From: UBA1858 sp963976865
GTDB taxonomy: Bacteria > Pseudomonadota > Gammaproteobacteria > UBA4575
DNA length: 64,000 bases
Assembly (NCBI GenBank): GCA_963976865.1
Contig: CAXBLY010000005.1
Location: 62,001-126,000 of the forward strand
Direction: 5' to 3'
Both the position numbers and the translations under genes were made by a program. Below the pieces are notes generated by a model. That model made no database searches. It worked only from the letters and a program-made list of their open reading frames with translations, and had not been told where the DNA came from. Shown piece by piece: positions 8,328 through 16,406 of this stretch (position 1 is its first letter; each line of letters begins with the position of its first letter).

Positions 8328-9170
8328 TCAGGTGCTAAACAGCATTGAAAAATCAACAGCCTGAAGATGCTTTGTTAATGCACCCACTGAAATATAATCC
8401 ACGCCAAGCATGGCATATTGATTAATGTTGTCCATTGTAATGTTGCCAGATACTTCCAGTTTGATATTTTGACGGCTTGTTTCGACGGCCTGTTTTACAT
8501 CTTGCAAAGAGAAATTATCCAGCAGCGCAATTGTCGCTTTATGTTCGATAGCTTCGTTTAGCTGCTCGTGTGTCTCAACTTCCACTTCAATTTTTAATTC
8601 CGGGTGCTGCTGTCTGGCTCTGGCAATGGCATTGCCGATTGATCCGCATGCGCGGATATGATTTTCCTTAATCAGGTAGGCGTCATACAGGCCCATGCGA
8701 TGATTTTTTCCGCCGCCACAGAGTACTGCATATTTTTGTGCATAACGTAAGCCGGGGATGGTTTTGCGCGTGTCCAATAATTGGGTGTCTGTACCTTTTA
8801 GTCGATGCAGCAGTTTTTTTGTCGCGGTTGCTGTGCCTGATAAGGTCTGCAGGAAATTTAACGCTGTTCTTTCACCGCTAAGAATCGATCGTGCTGGGCC
8901 CGAAACCACGCAAATATCATTTCCCGGGTGCATAACTTCTCCATCTGCACGCATCCACCTGATATGAACGTCGGTATCTATCTGTTTAAACGTCTCGTTG
9001 AACCAGGCCTGACCGCACAGAGTCGCTGTTTCCCGGCAAATAACTTTGGCGCTAACATTGTCCGGGTCACATAAAGCAGCGCTCACATCACCCTGACCAA
9101 TATCTTCGGCCAGGGCAGTGCTAACAGATTGACATATAACAGAGAGGTTGTGTGGTTCGTGTGCCTGCAA
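8328..9170 (-). CDS. nadC: Nicotinate-nucleotide pyrophosphorylase (quinolinate phosphoribosyltransferase)
   Basis: NadC converts quinolinate and phosphoribosyl pyrophosphate to nicotinate mononucleotide in de novo NAD synthesis. The 280-aa length is typical. Family motifs include LDTRKTIPGLRYAQKYAV with CGGGKNHRMGLYDAYLIKENH (substrate and phosphoribosyl pyrophosphate contacts), EVEVET, LLDNF and EVSGNI near the C-terminus. The start appears to be TTG at 9170, four bases after the upstream symporter stop, with AAAGGA at the end of the symporter gene as the ribosome-binding site. No ATG lies near the conserved N-terminus. It is therefore likely translated from the symporter transcript. Confidence 0.95.
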   Translation of the reverse strand: MQAHEPHNLSVICQSVSTALAEDIGQGDVSAALCDPDNVSAKVICRETATLCGQAWFNETFKQIDTDVHIRWMRADGEVMHPGNDICVVSGPARSILSGERTALNFLQTLSGTATATKKLLHRLKGTDTQLLDTRKTIPGLRYAQKYAVLCGGGKNHRMGLYDAYLIKENHIRACGSIGNAIARARQQHPELKIEVEVETHEQLNEAIEHKATIALLDNFSLQDVKQAVETSRQNIKLEVSGNITMDNINQYAMLGVDYISVGALTKHLQAVDFSMLFST

Positions 9171-9174
9171 AAAT

Positions 9175-10512
9175 CTATTCCTTTGAAAAATATTCCCTGG
9201 TGATTTTGAAAATGACAGGGCTTAGCAAGGCAAGCGCAATTAAGTTTGGTATCGCCATGAAACCATTCATTACATCAGCCAGAATCCAGATGAAATTCAC
9301 CTTCTGGTAAGCGCCAAAAAATACTGCGATCACCCACAGTATACGGTAAGGCAATATGATTTTTTCACCGAAAATATATTCAGCGCAGCGTTCACCGTAG
9401 TAACTCCAGCCAAGAATCGTCGTAAATGCAAATACAACCAAACCAAATGTAATAATGTACTCACCAAATGGAATTGAATTGCCATAGGCTAGTGTAGACA
9501 GGCTTGCACCGGTTTCTCCGCTGGTCCAGGCGCCACTGATGATGATCACAAGTGCAGTCATCGTGCAGACGAGAATGGTGTCAATGAAAGTTCCCAGCAT
9601 GCCGATCATTCCCTGGCGAACCGGACTATCTGTTTGTGCCGCTGCGTGTGCAATGGGTGCGCTACCCAATCCTGCCTCATTTGAAAAAATACCGCGGGCA
9701 ACACCCATCTGTATGGCAATCATAATGCCTGCACCAGCAAAACCACCTGCGGCTGCACTACCATTGAAAGCGCTATCAACAATGAGCGAGAGTGCTGATG
9801 GTACTGCACTGATATTGCCAAGAATGATAATCAGTGAGCCTATGATATAAGCAATTGCCATGAGTGGAACAAGTTTGCCTGCGACAGATCCTATACGCTT
9901 AATTCCACCAAGTATCACAAGCCCTGCAAGTACGGCAATAATTGCGCCGGTGATTTTCTTGTCGACACTAAAGTTTGTATGTAACGCATCGGCGACTGAA
10001 TTTGATTGCACCATGTTGCCAATGCCAAAGGCGGCAATGGTGCCGAATAATGCAAATAAAAATGCCAGCCAGCCCCATTGTGAGCCAAGACCGTTTTTTA
10101 TGTAATACATAGGTCCGCCAACATGTTTACCGAGAGCATCCGTCTCGCGGTACTTAACGGCAAGTACTGCTTCACCATATTTGGTCGCCATACCAACCAG
10201 GGCGGTAATCCACATCCAGAATATTGCGCCCGGCCCACCTATGAAAATAGCAGTGGCTACACCGGCAATGTTGCCAGTACCAATGGTGGCAGACATGGCG
10301 GTCATTAAGGCCTGGAATGGGGATATCTCACCTTTTCCTGTACTTTTGCGTCCCTGAAATAACAGTGAAAAGGCATAGGGTATGGTTTTTCGCCAGGGAA
10401 TAAATTTGAGACCAAGTGTCAGATAAGTGCCTACGCCCAGTATTAATATGAGTGTGAAGGGCCCCCAGATGAATGAACTAAGAGTGTTTAATAAGGACGT
10501 GATCTCTTCCAT
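9175..10512 (-). CDS. AGCS-family sodium:alanine/amino-acid symporter
   Basis: A 445-aa polytopic inner-membrane protein of the alanine or glycine:cation symporter (AGCS) family, which takes up small neutral amino acids with Na+. Signature segments include SATIGTGNIAGVATAIFIGGPGAIFWMW near the N-terminus, KYGEAVLAVKYRE, GGPMYYI and GIFSNEAGLGSAPIAHAAA. About ten hydrophobic segments are spread along the chain. It precedes nadC with a 4-bp gap and shares its transcript; the metabolic reason is not obvious. The transported substrate cannot be fixed from sequence. Confidence 0.92.
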   Translation of the reverse strand: MEEITSLLNTLSSFIWGPFTLILILGVGTYLTLGLKFIPWRKTIPYAFSLLFQGRKSTGKGEISPFQALMTAMSATIGTGNIAGVATAIFIGGPGAIFWMWITALVGMATKYGEAVLAVKYRETDALGKHVGGPMYYIKNGLGSQWGWLAFLFALFGTIAAFGIGNMVQSNSVADALHTNFSVDKKITGAIIAVLAGLVILGGIKRIGSVAGKLVPLMAIAYIIGSLIIILGNISAVPSALSLIVDSAFNGSAAAGGFAGAGIMIAIQMGVARGIFSNEAGLGSAPIAHAAAQTDSPVRQGMIGMLGTFIDTILVCTMTALVIIISGAWTSGETGASLSTLAYGNSIPFGEYIITFGLVVFAFTTILGWSYYGERCAEYIFGEKIILPYRILWVIAVFFGAYQKVNFIWILADVMNGFMAIPNLIALALLSPVIFKITREYFSKE

Positions 10513-10610
10513 AATTCCTCCGCTGCTACTGTCATTATTATTGTTTTGTTAGCATGCAGGACATTGGCTGTGTAAATCAACTGTTGTTTGTGAGGTTTAA
10601 GTGGGGCGGT

Positions 10611-11738
10611 ATGCGTAAATTGTTAGTAATTTCGACGGGTTATTATGTACTGATCTGTTTGGCTGTGATGATATCGGTGCTTGCAGAACCCCAATTTGCA
10701 GAGAGTCATGACTGGCAGGATACAGATTTTTCGCGTGCGACGGTTGAGTTCGACGGAATGATCGAGGGCGGTCCAGGCAAGGACGGCATTCCCTCTATCG
10801 ACAAGCCCGAATTTGAAACAATTGATTCTGCTGAAAAATGGTTGGATAGCCGTGATCCGGTAGTAGTGTTTTCCAGTGGTATGGAATCAAGGGCTTATCC
10901 CCTGCAGATTTTAATCTACCACGAAATTGTGAATGATCAGCTGGCTGGCCATGAAGTTGCAATTACATATTGCCCTTTATGTAATGCTGCCATGGTTTTC
11001 TCCAGGAGACATAAGGGCGAATTGCTTGATTTTGGTACTACTGGAAAAGTGTACACCAACAATTTGGTGATGTATGACCGCCAGACACAGTCTTGGTGGT
11101 TGCAGTTTACAGGGGATGGAGTCGTGGGTAGTTATGCTGGAGACACGTTGCAACTCCTGCCATCGCAAATTGTATCGTTTGAACAATTCAAGGACGCACA
11201 TCCCTCAGGGAAAGTGCTGTCGATTAACACCGGATTCCATAAAAAATACGGCGTTAACCCTTATGTGAACTATGATTCTCGAAATGTTCCGATAGGATGG
11301 TTTTATCGTAAGCCATTTGATAAGCGTTTGCCTGCAATGGAACGTGTGCTTGGTGTGGTTGATGGAGATAAAGCGGCCGCATTTCCATTTTCCTATCTGA
11401 GTACGACGCCTATTGTGCAAACCCGTATCGGAGAGTCTGAAGTGCTGGTAATTAGCAAGCCTGGAATGGCATCTGCGGTAGACGCAAGAACAATACGTGA
11501 ATCGAAAGATATTCTGGCTGCGGCAGCATATTCAAGAAAAGCAGGAGATCAGTTGCTGGACTTTAAGCTAAGCGAGAATACGATTGTTGATGTTCAAACG
11601 GGTTCGACCTGGAATATGTTTGGAGTTGCCATTGATGGCGAATTGAAGGGAACCCGGCTAGAAAAAATTGACCGAGGTGTATTCTTTTCTTTTGTGTGGC
11701 TGGATTTTTTTCCCGCTTCCTTGATTTTTAGGGAGTGA
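10611..11738 (+). CDS. DUF3179 domain-containing exported protein
   Basis: About 375 aa. The start is set at the ATG at 10611, preceded by GGGGCGG; the open frame extends to 10554 but those residues look non-coding. The product begins with one hydrophobic segment (LLVISTGYYVLICLAVMISVLA) acting as a signal peptide or anchor. The body matches DUF3179: IPSIDKPEF, YPLQILIYHEIVND, VAITYCPLCNAAMVF, FGTTGKVYTNNLVMYDR and SWWLQFTGDGVVG. The CPLC pair may bind a metal or form a disulfide. The biochemical function of the family is unknown. It is a single gene between divergent and convergent neighbours. Confidence 0.85.
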   Translation: MRKLLVISTGYYVLICLAVMISVLAEPQFAESHDWQDTDFSRATVEFDGMIEGGPGKDGIPSIDKPEFETIDSAEKWLDSRDPVVVFSSGMESRAYPLQILIYHEIVNDQLAGHEVAITYCPLCNAAMVFSRRHKGELLDFGTTGKVYTNNLVMYDRQTQSWWLQFTGDGVVGSYAGDTLQLLPSQIVSFEQFKDAHPSGKVLSINTGFHKKYGVNPYVNYDSRNVPIGWFYRKPFDKRLPAMERVLGVVDGDKAAAFPFSYLSTTPIVQTRIGESEVLVISKPGMASAVDARTIRESKDILAAAAYSRKAGDQLLDFKLSENTIVDVQTGSTWNMFGVAIDGELKGTRLEKIDRGVFFSFVWLDFFPASLIFRE

Positions 11739-11832
11739 GAGGAAATTCCTTTATTAGAGATTGAGTGTTCACCCCAGGTGCCTGGGAACAAATAAATATG
11801 TGCTAAACCGGTATTAATTGGCGCGATTATTA

Positions 11833-12759
11833 TCAGTGTCCAACTTTGGTCTGTTCTTGCGACAAGAGTAAAAATTCAATTAAAGCTTTTTGTCCATGCA
11901 GACGATTTTCTGCTTCATCCCATACAACGCTTTGTGGTCCTTCCAGTACGCTGGTTGTTACTTCTTCCTCGCGATGAGCAGGTAGGCAATGCATAAACAA
12001 TGCATTTTTATCTGCCTGTTGCATAAGTTCAGTGTTTACCTGAAATGATGCAAATGCTTTCTCGCGTTGTTTTTGTTCTTTTTCCTGGCCCATGCTCGCC
12101 CATACATCGGTGACGATAAGGTCAGAACCTTTTGCAGCATCCATGGCATCGTTGGTGAAATACACTTTATTGCCAGCAGCAGTGACAATATCCTGGTCAG
12201 GTTCGTAGCCTTTAGGGCTGGCAATGCGTAAATTAAAATCCAGCAGGCGGGCAGCATTAATATATGAATGACACATATTGTTGCCATCTCCTATCCAGGT
12301 CACAGTTGCGCCCTGTATATTACCGCGTCTTTCAAACCAGGTCTGCAGATCCGCGAGTAACTGACAGGGATGCACTAAATCAGTTAAGCCGTTGATTACC
12401 GGAACGGCTGCAACACTGGCAAAGCGTTCGATAATTTCATGTGCGTAAGTGCGAATCATGATGATGTCAACCATGCGTGATAGCACACGAGCAGCATCTT
12501 CTACCGGTTCACCTCTACCTAGCTGTGTGTCTTTAGAAGACAGGAATAATGCATGTCCTCCAAACTGTGCCATGCCAGCCTCAAATGAAACCCGGGTGCG
12601 AGTAGATGACTTGTCAAACAGCATGGCCAGGGTTTTATTCTGGAACGGTGTATATGATTCACCATTATGTAGCATAGTTTTGAGTTCAATTGCTCGAGTG
12701 ATTATTGAGCGTAGTTCATCGCTGCTAAGGTCTAGTAATGATAGAAAGTGACGAGGCAT
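11833..12759 (-). CDS. argF: Ornithine carbamoyltransferase
   Basis: Forms citrulline from ornithine and carbamoyl phosphate in arginine synthesis. The 308-aa protein carries the carbamoyl-phosphate site SSTRTRVSFE (~52-61), RTYAHE, HPCQLLADLQT, the ornithine-loop segment VWASMGQE and FMHCLPAHREEEV with the catalytic cysteine. It is the second gene after argD (18-bp gap), so argD-argF is an operon making consecutive intermediates. The anabolic assignment (rather than catabolic arcB) rests on length and on pairing with argD. Confidence 0.95.
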   Translation of the reverse strand: MPRHFLSLLDLSSDELRSIITRAIELKTMLHNGESYTPFQNKTLAMLFDKSSTRTRVSFEAGMAQFGGHALFLSSKDTQLGRGEPVEDAARVLSRMVDIIMIRTYAHEIIERFASVAAVPVINGLTDLVHPCQLLADLQTWFERRGNIQGATVTWIGDGNNMCHSYINAARLLDFNLRIASPKGYEPDQDIVTAAGNKVYFTNDAMDAAKGSDLIVTDVWASMGQEKEQKQREKAFASFQVNTELMQQADKNALFMHCLPAHREEEVTTSVLEGPQSVVWDEAENRLHGQKALIEFLLLSQEQTKVGH

Positions 12760-12777
12760 AATGTTTTTTAGTTTGAA

Positions 12778-13941
12778 TTAAAGCTGTTGCTGGAAGTCTT
12801 TTATACACTCAGAGAGGATACTTGCAATAAGTGCAATTTCAGCCTGACTGGTGATTAGCGGAGGAAGCAGGCGAATGACATTTCCTGCAGTGACATTGAT
12901 TAATAGTTTTCTTTTCAAGGCTATGTCAACAATATCTGGGCACTGTGTTGTCAGTTCTATGCCAATCATCAAACCACTTCCACGTACCTCTTTTACAAGA
13001 GGGTGATCGCTGAATTCATGTTTTAATGTATCAACGAGTAATTTTCCCATCTCGAAGGCATGAGACAAAAGATTTTCATCTTCAATGATTGTGAGTACCT
13101 GCAAGGCAGTAGCACAAGCCAGTGGGTTGCCACCAAATGTGCTTCCATGAGAGCCGGGGCCAAATAATTCAGCAGCTTTACCTCGTGCCAGGCACGCGCC
13201 TATTGGCATTCCGTTTCCAAGTCCTTTTGCTGTCGTCATAACATCGGGGAGTATCTGCTGGTGATGGCAGGCAAACCACTTGCCAGTACGACCGTTTCCG
13301 GTCTGTACTTCATCCAGCATTAATAGCAGATCATGTTGATCGCAAATACTGCGTAATTCCTGCAAGTAAGACTCCTCGGGAATATGAATTCCGCCTTCAC
13401 CCTGAATAGGTTCAACCAGAATGGCGCAGACACTCGCATTGTTCCTGCATATTTGGGCGATGGCTTCGCTGTCATCATATGGAACACGTATAAATCCTGC
13501 TACCAGAGGCTCAAAACCCGTATGAACTTTTTCATTGCCGGTGGCGCTCAAGGTTGCCATGGTGCGTCCGTGGAAACTGTTTTCACACACAATAATGGTG
13601 GGTGTTTCGATGTTTCGCTGGTTGCCATGCAGGCGTGCAAGTTTAATGGCAGCTTCATTCGCTTCTGCTCCTGAGTTACAGAAAAATGCGCGATCCATAT
13701 TACTAATCCGGCATAGTCGCTCACTTAACTGTTCCTGGGCGTTGATGCGATAGATGTTCGATGTATGTAGTAGTGTCCCGGCTTGTCGGCAAATAACTTC
13801 GGCAATTTTTGGGTGTGCATGGCCCAATCCACAGACTGCGATGCCAGATAAGGCATCCAGATATTTTTCACCATTCTGTTCCCACAACCATACGCCTTCA
13901 CCTTTTGTGAAGTTGATGTCCTTGCGAGCGTAGGTCGACAT
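12778..13941 (-). CDS. argD: Acetylornithine aminotransferase
   Basis: A PLP-dependent class III aminotransferase that converts N-acetylglutamate semialdehyde to N-acetylornithine, and often also acts in lysine synthesis. Motifs: GIAVCGLGHAHPKI, FFCNSGAEANEAAIKLAR, SFHGRTMATLSATGNEK, EPIQGEGG, MLDEVQTGNGRTG and TTAKGLGNGMPIG with the PLP lysine. The frame opens at a TTG at 13953, but ATG 13941, giving MSTYARKD, is the family-like start; about 387 aa. It heads the argD-argF operon. ArgR-like half sites (ATTCA) lie at 13948-13952 and 13962-13966, just upstream of the ATG. Confidence 0.95.
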   Translation of the reverse strand: MSTYARKDINFTKGEGVWLWEQNGEKYLDALSGIAVCGLGHAHPKIAEVICRQAGTLLHTSNIYRINAQEQLSERLCRISNMDRAFFCNSGAEANEAAIKLARLHGNQRNIETPTIIVCENSFHGRTMATLSATGNEKVHTGFEPLVAGFIRVPYDDSEAIAQICRNNASVCAILVEPIQGEGGIHIPEESYLQELRSICDQHDLLLMLDEVQTGNGRTGKWFACHHQQILPDVMTTAKGLGNGMPIGACLARGKAAELFGPGSHGSTFGGNPLACATALQVLTIIEDENLLSHAFEMGKLLVDTLKHEFSDHPLVKEVRGSGLMIGIELTTQCPDIVDIALKRKLLINVTAGNVIRLLPPLITSQAEIALIASILSECIKDFQQQL

Positions 13942-13976
13942 AAGTGTATTCAAAATAATAAATTCAATCGTTGATG

Positions 13977-14010
13977 AAAATAAAAACGGCAGCGGGATTC
14001 CGCTGCCGTT
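13977..14010 (-). terminator. Intrinsic terminator of the Urate_ox_N membrane-protein gene
   Basis: A perfect 11-bp GC-rich stem (13985-13995 with 14000-14010, loop GATT) is followed on the minus strand by TTTTTATTTT (13986 down to 13977). This is a textbook rho-independent terminator ending leftward transcription from the 14083-14583 gene. It lies only 35 bp upstream of the argD ATG. Confidence 0.8.
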
Positions 14011-14082
14011 GTCAAATTATGCTACCAAACATACTGTTTTTCCAGTTTGTTTGGCGGGCGTTAGCAGCCCTTGGGGTTTTGC

Positions 14083-14583
14083 CTAGAAAGGCAAGCCGTG
14101 ACCGTGGCCAACCATGCACATAATCATGGGGATAGATAGTAACGTGTTGGTACGCGATGCCATAAATGCCACTTTCTTTGCCGTAGCTTTTTCAGCGTCA
14201 GTGGCTTCTTTTATGCCAAGCAGTTTCTTCTGGTTTGGCCAGATGAGCACCCAGACATTAAACAGCATAATTGTGCCTAGCCATGCGCCAATGCCTATAA
14301 CAGTGATACCGTTTGTGAAAAGCATATTTGGAACAAAGCCGCCCACATAAGATAATGCGCCAGCACCTGTTAACCATGTTGCCAATGCGCCCCAACGAAA
14401 CCAGGCCAGTGCACGTGGTGCAACATATTTGCTAATGGCGGCAGGCCCCGGTCCATTGCTATCCGCGGTTGCTGCTGCCACCGCAGGCACTTGTACGAAA
14501 TTGAAATAGTAAAGTAAGCCGATCCAGATAATACCGACAAAGACATGTAGCCAAACCATTAGCGACCATGTGTTTAGTTCCAT
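14083..14583 (-). CDS. Urate_ox_N (PuuD-like) integral membrane protein
   Basis: A 166-aa membrane protein resembling the N-terminal membrane domain of PuuD-type urate hydroxylases. It begins with WLHVFVGIIWIGLLYYFNFVQVP and later has PRALAWFRWGALATWLTGAGAL and WLGTIMLFNVWVLIWPNQKKLLG; four to five hydrophobic helices are visible. Full PuuD proteins are longer and carry a C-terminal cytochrome c domain, which is absent here. Short stand-alone members are known, but their activity on urate is not established, so I make no enzymatic claim. Conserved histidines (residue 13 and the C-terminal GHGHG) could bind haem or metal. It ends at a strong terminator. Confidence 0.75.
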   Translation of the reverse strand: MELNTWSLMVWLHVFVGIIWIGLLYYFNFVQVPAVAAATADSNGPGPAAISKYVAPRALAWFRWGALATWLTGAGALSYVGGFVPNMLFTNGITVIGIGAWLGTIMLFNVWVLIWPNQKKLLGIKEATDAEKATAKKVAFMASRTNTLLSIPMIMCMVGHGHGLPF

Positions 14584-14641
14584 AGTAATTCCTCCTGAAA
14601 TTTTGATTATTTGTATTATGCGTTATACGCTGCAGACTGAT

Positions 14642-14719
14642 TTATACGATTAGCGTAATAATTATTGCTAAAACAAATCCTGCAATGATGGTCCCTAGTA
14701 CTGAATTAAGTGGGTTCAC
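14642..14719 (-). CDS. Possible 25-aa single-span membrane microprotein
   Basis: A short frame starting GTG at 14719 encodes 25 residues: a polar start (MNPLNSVLG), then an uninterrupted hydrophobic helix (TIIAGFVLAIIITLIV) running to the stop. GAGG lies about 7 nt before the GTG, a good ribosome-binding position. It lies 58 bp upstream of, and on the same strand as, the Urate_ox_N membrane protein gene. It could be a small subunit or regulator of that protein. Frames this short can arise by chance, so conservation is the key test. Confidence 0.45.
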   Translation of the reverse strand: MNPLNSVLGTIIAGFVLAIIITLIV

Positions 14720-14838
14720 GTAGCACCTCAATCTTGATTGTTATTATTAAATATAAGGTTCTATAGATATATGCAAAAACCTTATTACCGAACAAGCTGA
14801 ACAATAGAAGGTTTTACCACTAAAAACAACAATCCCGG

Positions 14839-16389
14839 ATGGCTATAAAATCAATTCAGTTAAGCTTGTTTACTCATAAAATCAATGCGTTATGTGAGGA
14901 AATGGGCGCTCAACTTCGTCATGCTGCATTTTCACCCAATATTCGTGATCGGCTGGATTATTCTTGCGCAATTTTTGATAGTTATGGGCAGATGTGTGCC
15001 CAGGCAGCGCATATTCCTGTTCATCTGGGCAGTATGGCCTATGCCATGCAAGGTATCGTCAGCTCATTTGACTGGCAGCCGGGTGACGTGGTTATTTTTA
15101 ATGACCCTTATCTGGGAGGAACCCATTTACCGGATGTGACTCTGGTATCCCCTGTGTTTGATTCGGGTCTATGCGTAGGTTTTGTGGCGAATCGAGCCCA
15201 CCATGCGGATATTGGCTCAGATGAACCCGGTTCCATGCCGCTTTCTTCTTCTCTTGAACAGGAAGGTATTGTTATCTCGCCACAGTATCTGGGGCGTAAT
15301 AATCAGATAGACAAAGACCTGTATCTAAAAATATTCGCCGGTGTACAGCAAAAAGAGACTACCTATGCAGACGTTAATTCACAGTTGGGTGCTAATTTAC
15401 ACGGGGCAATTCGTTTGCAGGCATTAGCTCATGAGCTTGGATTAAATCTATACCATGAGTTAATAAAACAGGTATTTGATTATGCAAAAACAATGGCAGT
15501 CAGCCAATTGAAAAGAATTCCAAACGGAAACTATTCGGCCATAGATTTTATGGATGATGATGGACTGGGTCATACAGATATAGCTGTCAAAGTAGATGTA
15601 ACTATCAACGATGGCGATATACAGGTTGATTTCGCAGGAACGAGTAAGCAGGTTCAGGGTAATATAAATTGTCCGAAAGCAGTCACAGCAGCTGCGGTAT
15701 TTTATGTATTTCGCTGTTTGATGAGTGACGATGTGCCTGCGTGCCAAGGAACATTTGACTCTATTGTCATTACTACTTCCTCAGGCAGTCTGGTAGATGC
15801 TAATTTTCCTGCCGCGGTAGCCGCAGGCAATGTGGAAACAAGCTCACGCATAGTTGATGTACTGTTTGCTGCACTGGCACAAGCGTGTCCGAATGAAATC
15901 CCTGCAGCCAGTCAAGGCACGATGAATAATATTGCAATGGGTATGCACGGTGAAAATGCCTGGAGTTATTATGAGACGATTGGCGGCGGCGCGGGTGCGA
16001 CGGCGTGTAGCCACGGCGCTGATGCGATACAGACTCATATGACAAACACCCAGAATACTCCTATTGAAGTGCTTGAAATGAATTACCCTGTAAGAGTGCG
16101 ACGATATGAAATTCGCCATGGCTCTGGCGGAAGGGGGATGAAACATGGTGGTTGTGGAATGATTCGGGAATTTGAGTTTTTGAAGCGTGCAAGAGTCACT
16201 GTCTTAAGTGAGAGAAGAATGCATGCTCCGTATGGTCTGAATGGAGGAGAGCCAGGCAAGCCAGGTCAGAATTTTTTAAATGACGAATTGATCGGCAGCA
16301 AAGTTTCCCTGACTGTTGAAGGCGGTGATCGCGTGCGGGTTGAAACACCAGGCGGTGGTGGCTTTGGTCTTGCTGAGTCTGTTAATTAA
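14839..16389 (+). CDS. Hydantoinase B / oxoprolinase family protein
   Basis: A 516-aa member of the hydantoinase B family (HyuB-like), which with an HyuA partner opens hydantoin or 5-oxoproline rings using ATP. Typical segments: ALCEEMGAQLRHAAFSPNIRDRLDYSCAIFD (N-terminal), HIPVHLGSM, PGDVVIFNDPYLGGTHLPDV, VANRAHHADIGSDEPGSMP and the C-terminal ETIGGGAG and GGRGMKHGG. The length is complete for HyuB. No HyuA is adjacent, which is unusual, since the pair is normally side by side or fused. The ATG is at 14839, and the next gene begins 17 bp after its stop. Confidence 0.88.
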   Translation: MAIKSIQLSLFTHKINALCEEMGAQLRHAAFSPNIRDRLDYSCAIFDSYGQMCAQAAHIPVHLGSMAYAMQGIVSSFDWQPGDVVIFNDPYLGGTHLPDVTLVSPVFDSGLCVGFVANRAHHADIGSDEPGSMPLSSSLEQEGIVISPQYLGRNNQIDKDLYLKIFAGVQQKETTYADVNSQLGANLHGAIRLQALAHELGLNLYHELIKQVFDYAKTMAVSQLKRIPNGNYSAIDFMDDDGLGHTDIAVKVDVTINDGDIQVDFAGTSKQVQGNINCPKAVTAAAVFYVFRCLMSDDVPACQGTFDSIVITTSSGSLVDANFPAAVAAGNVETSSRIVDVLFAALAQACPNEIPAASQGTMNNIAMGMHGENAWSYYETIGGGAGATACSHGADAIQTHMTNTQNTPIEVLEMNYPVRVRRYEIRHGSGGRGMKHGGCGMIREFEFLKRARVTVLSERRMHAPYGLNGGEPGKPGQNFLNDELIGSKVSLTVEGGDRVRVETPGGGGFGLAESVN

Positions 16390-16406
16390 CGTTAAATAAA
16401 ATATAT

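Noticed and set aside
11773..11786. CCCAGG-TG-CCTGGG palindrome between the DUF3179 gene and argF
   Set aside because: A 2-nt loop cannot form a stable hairpin as drawn, and there is no T-run on either side. Left out as a terminator.
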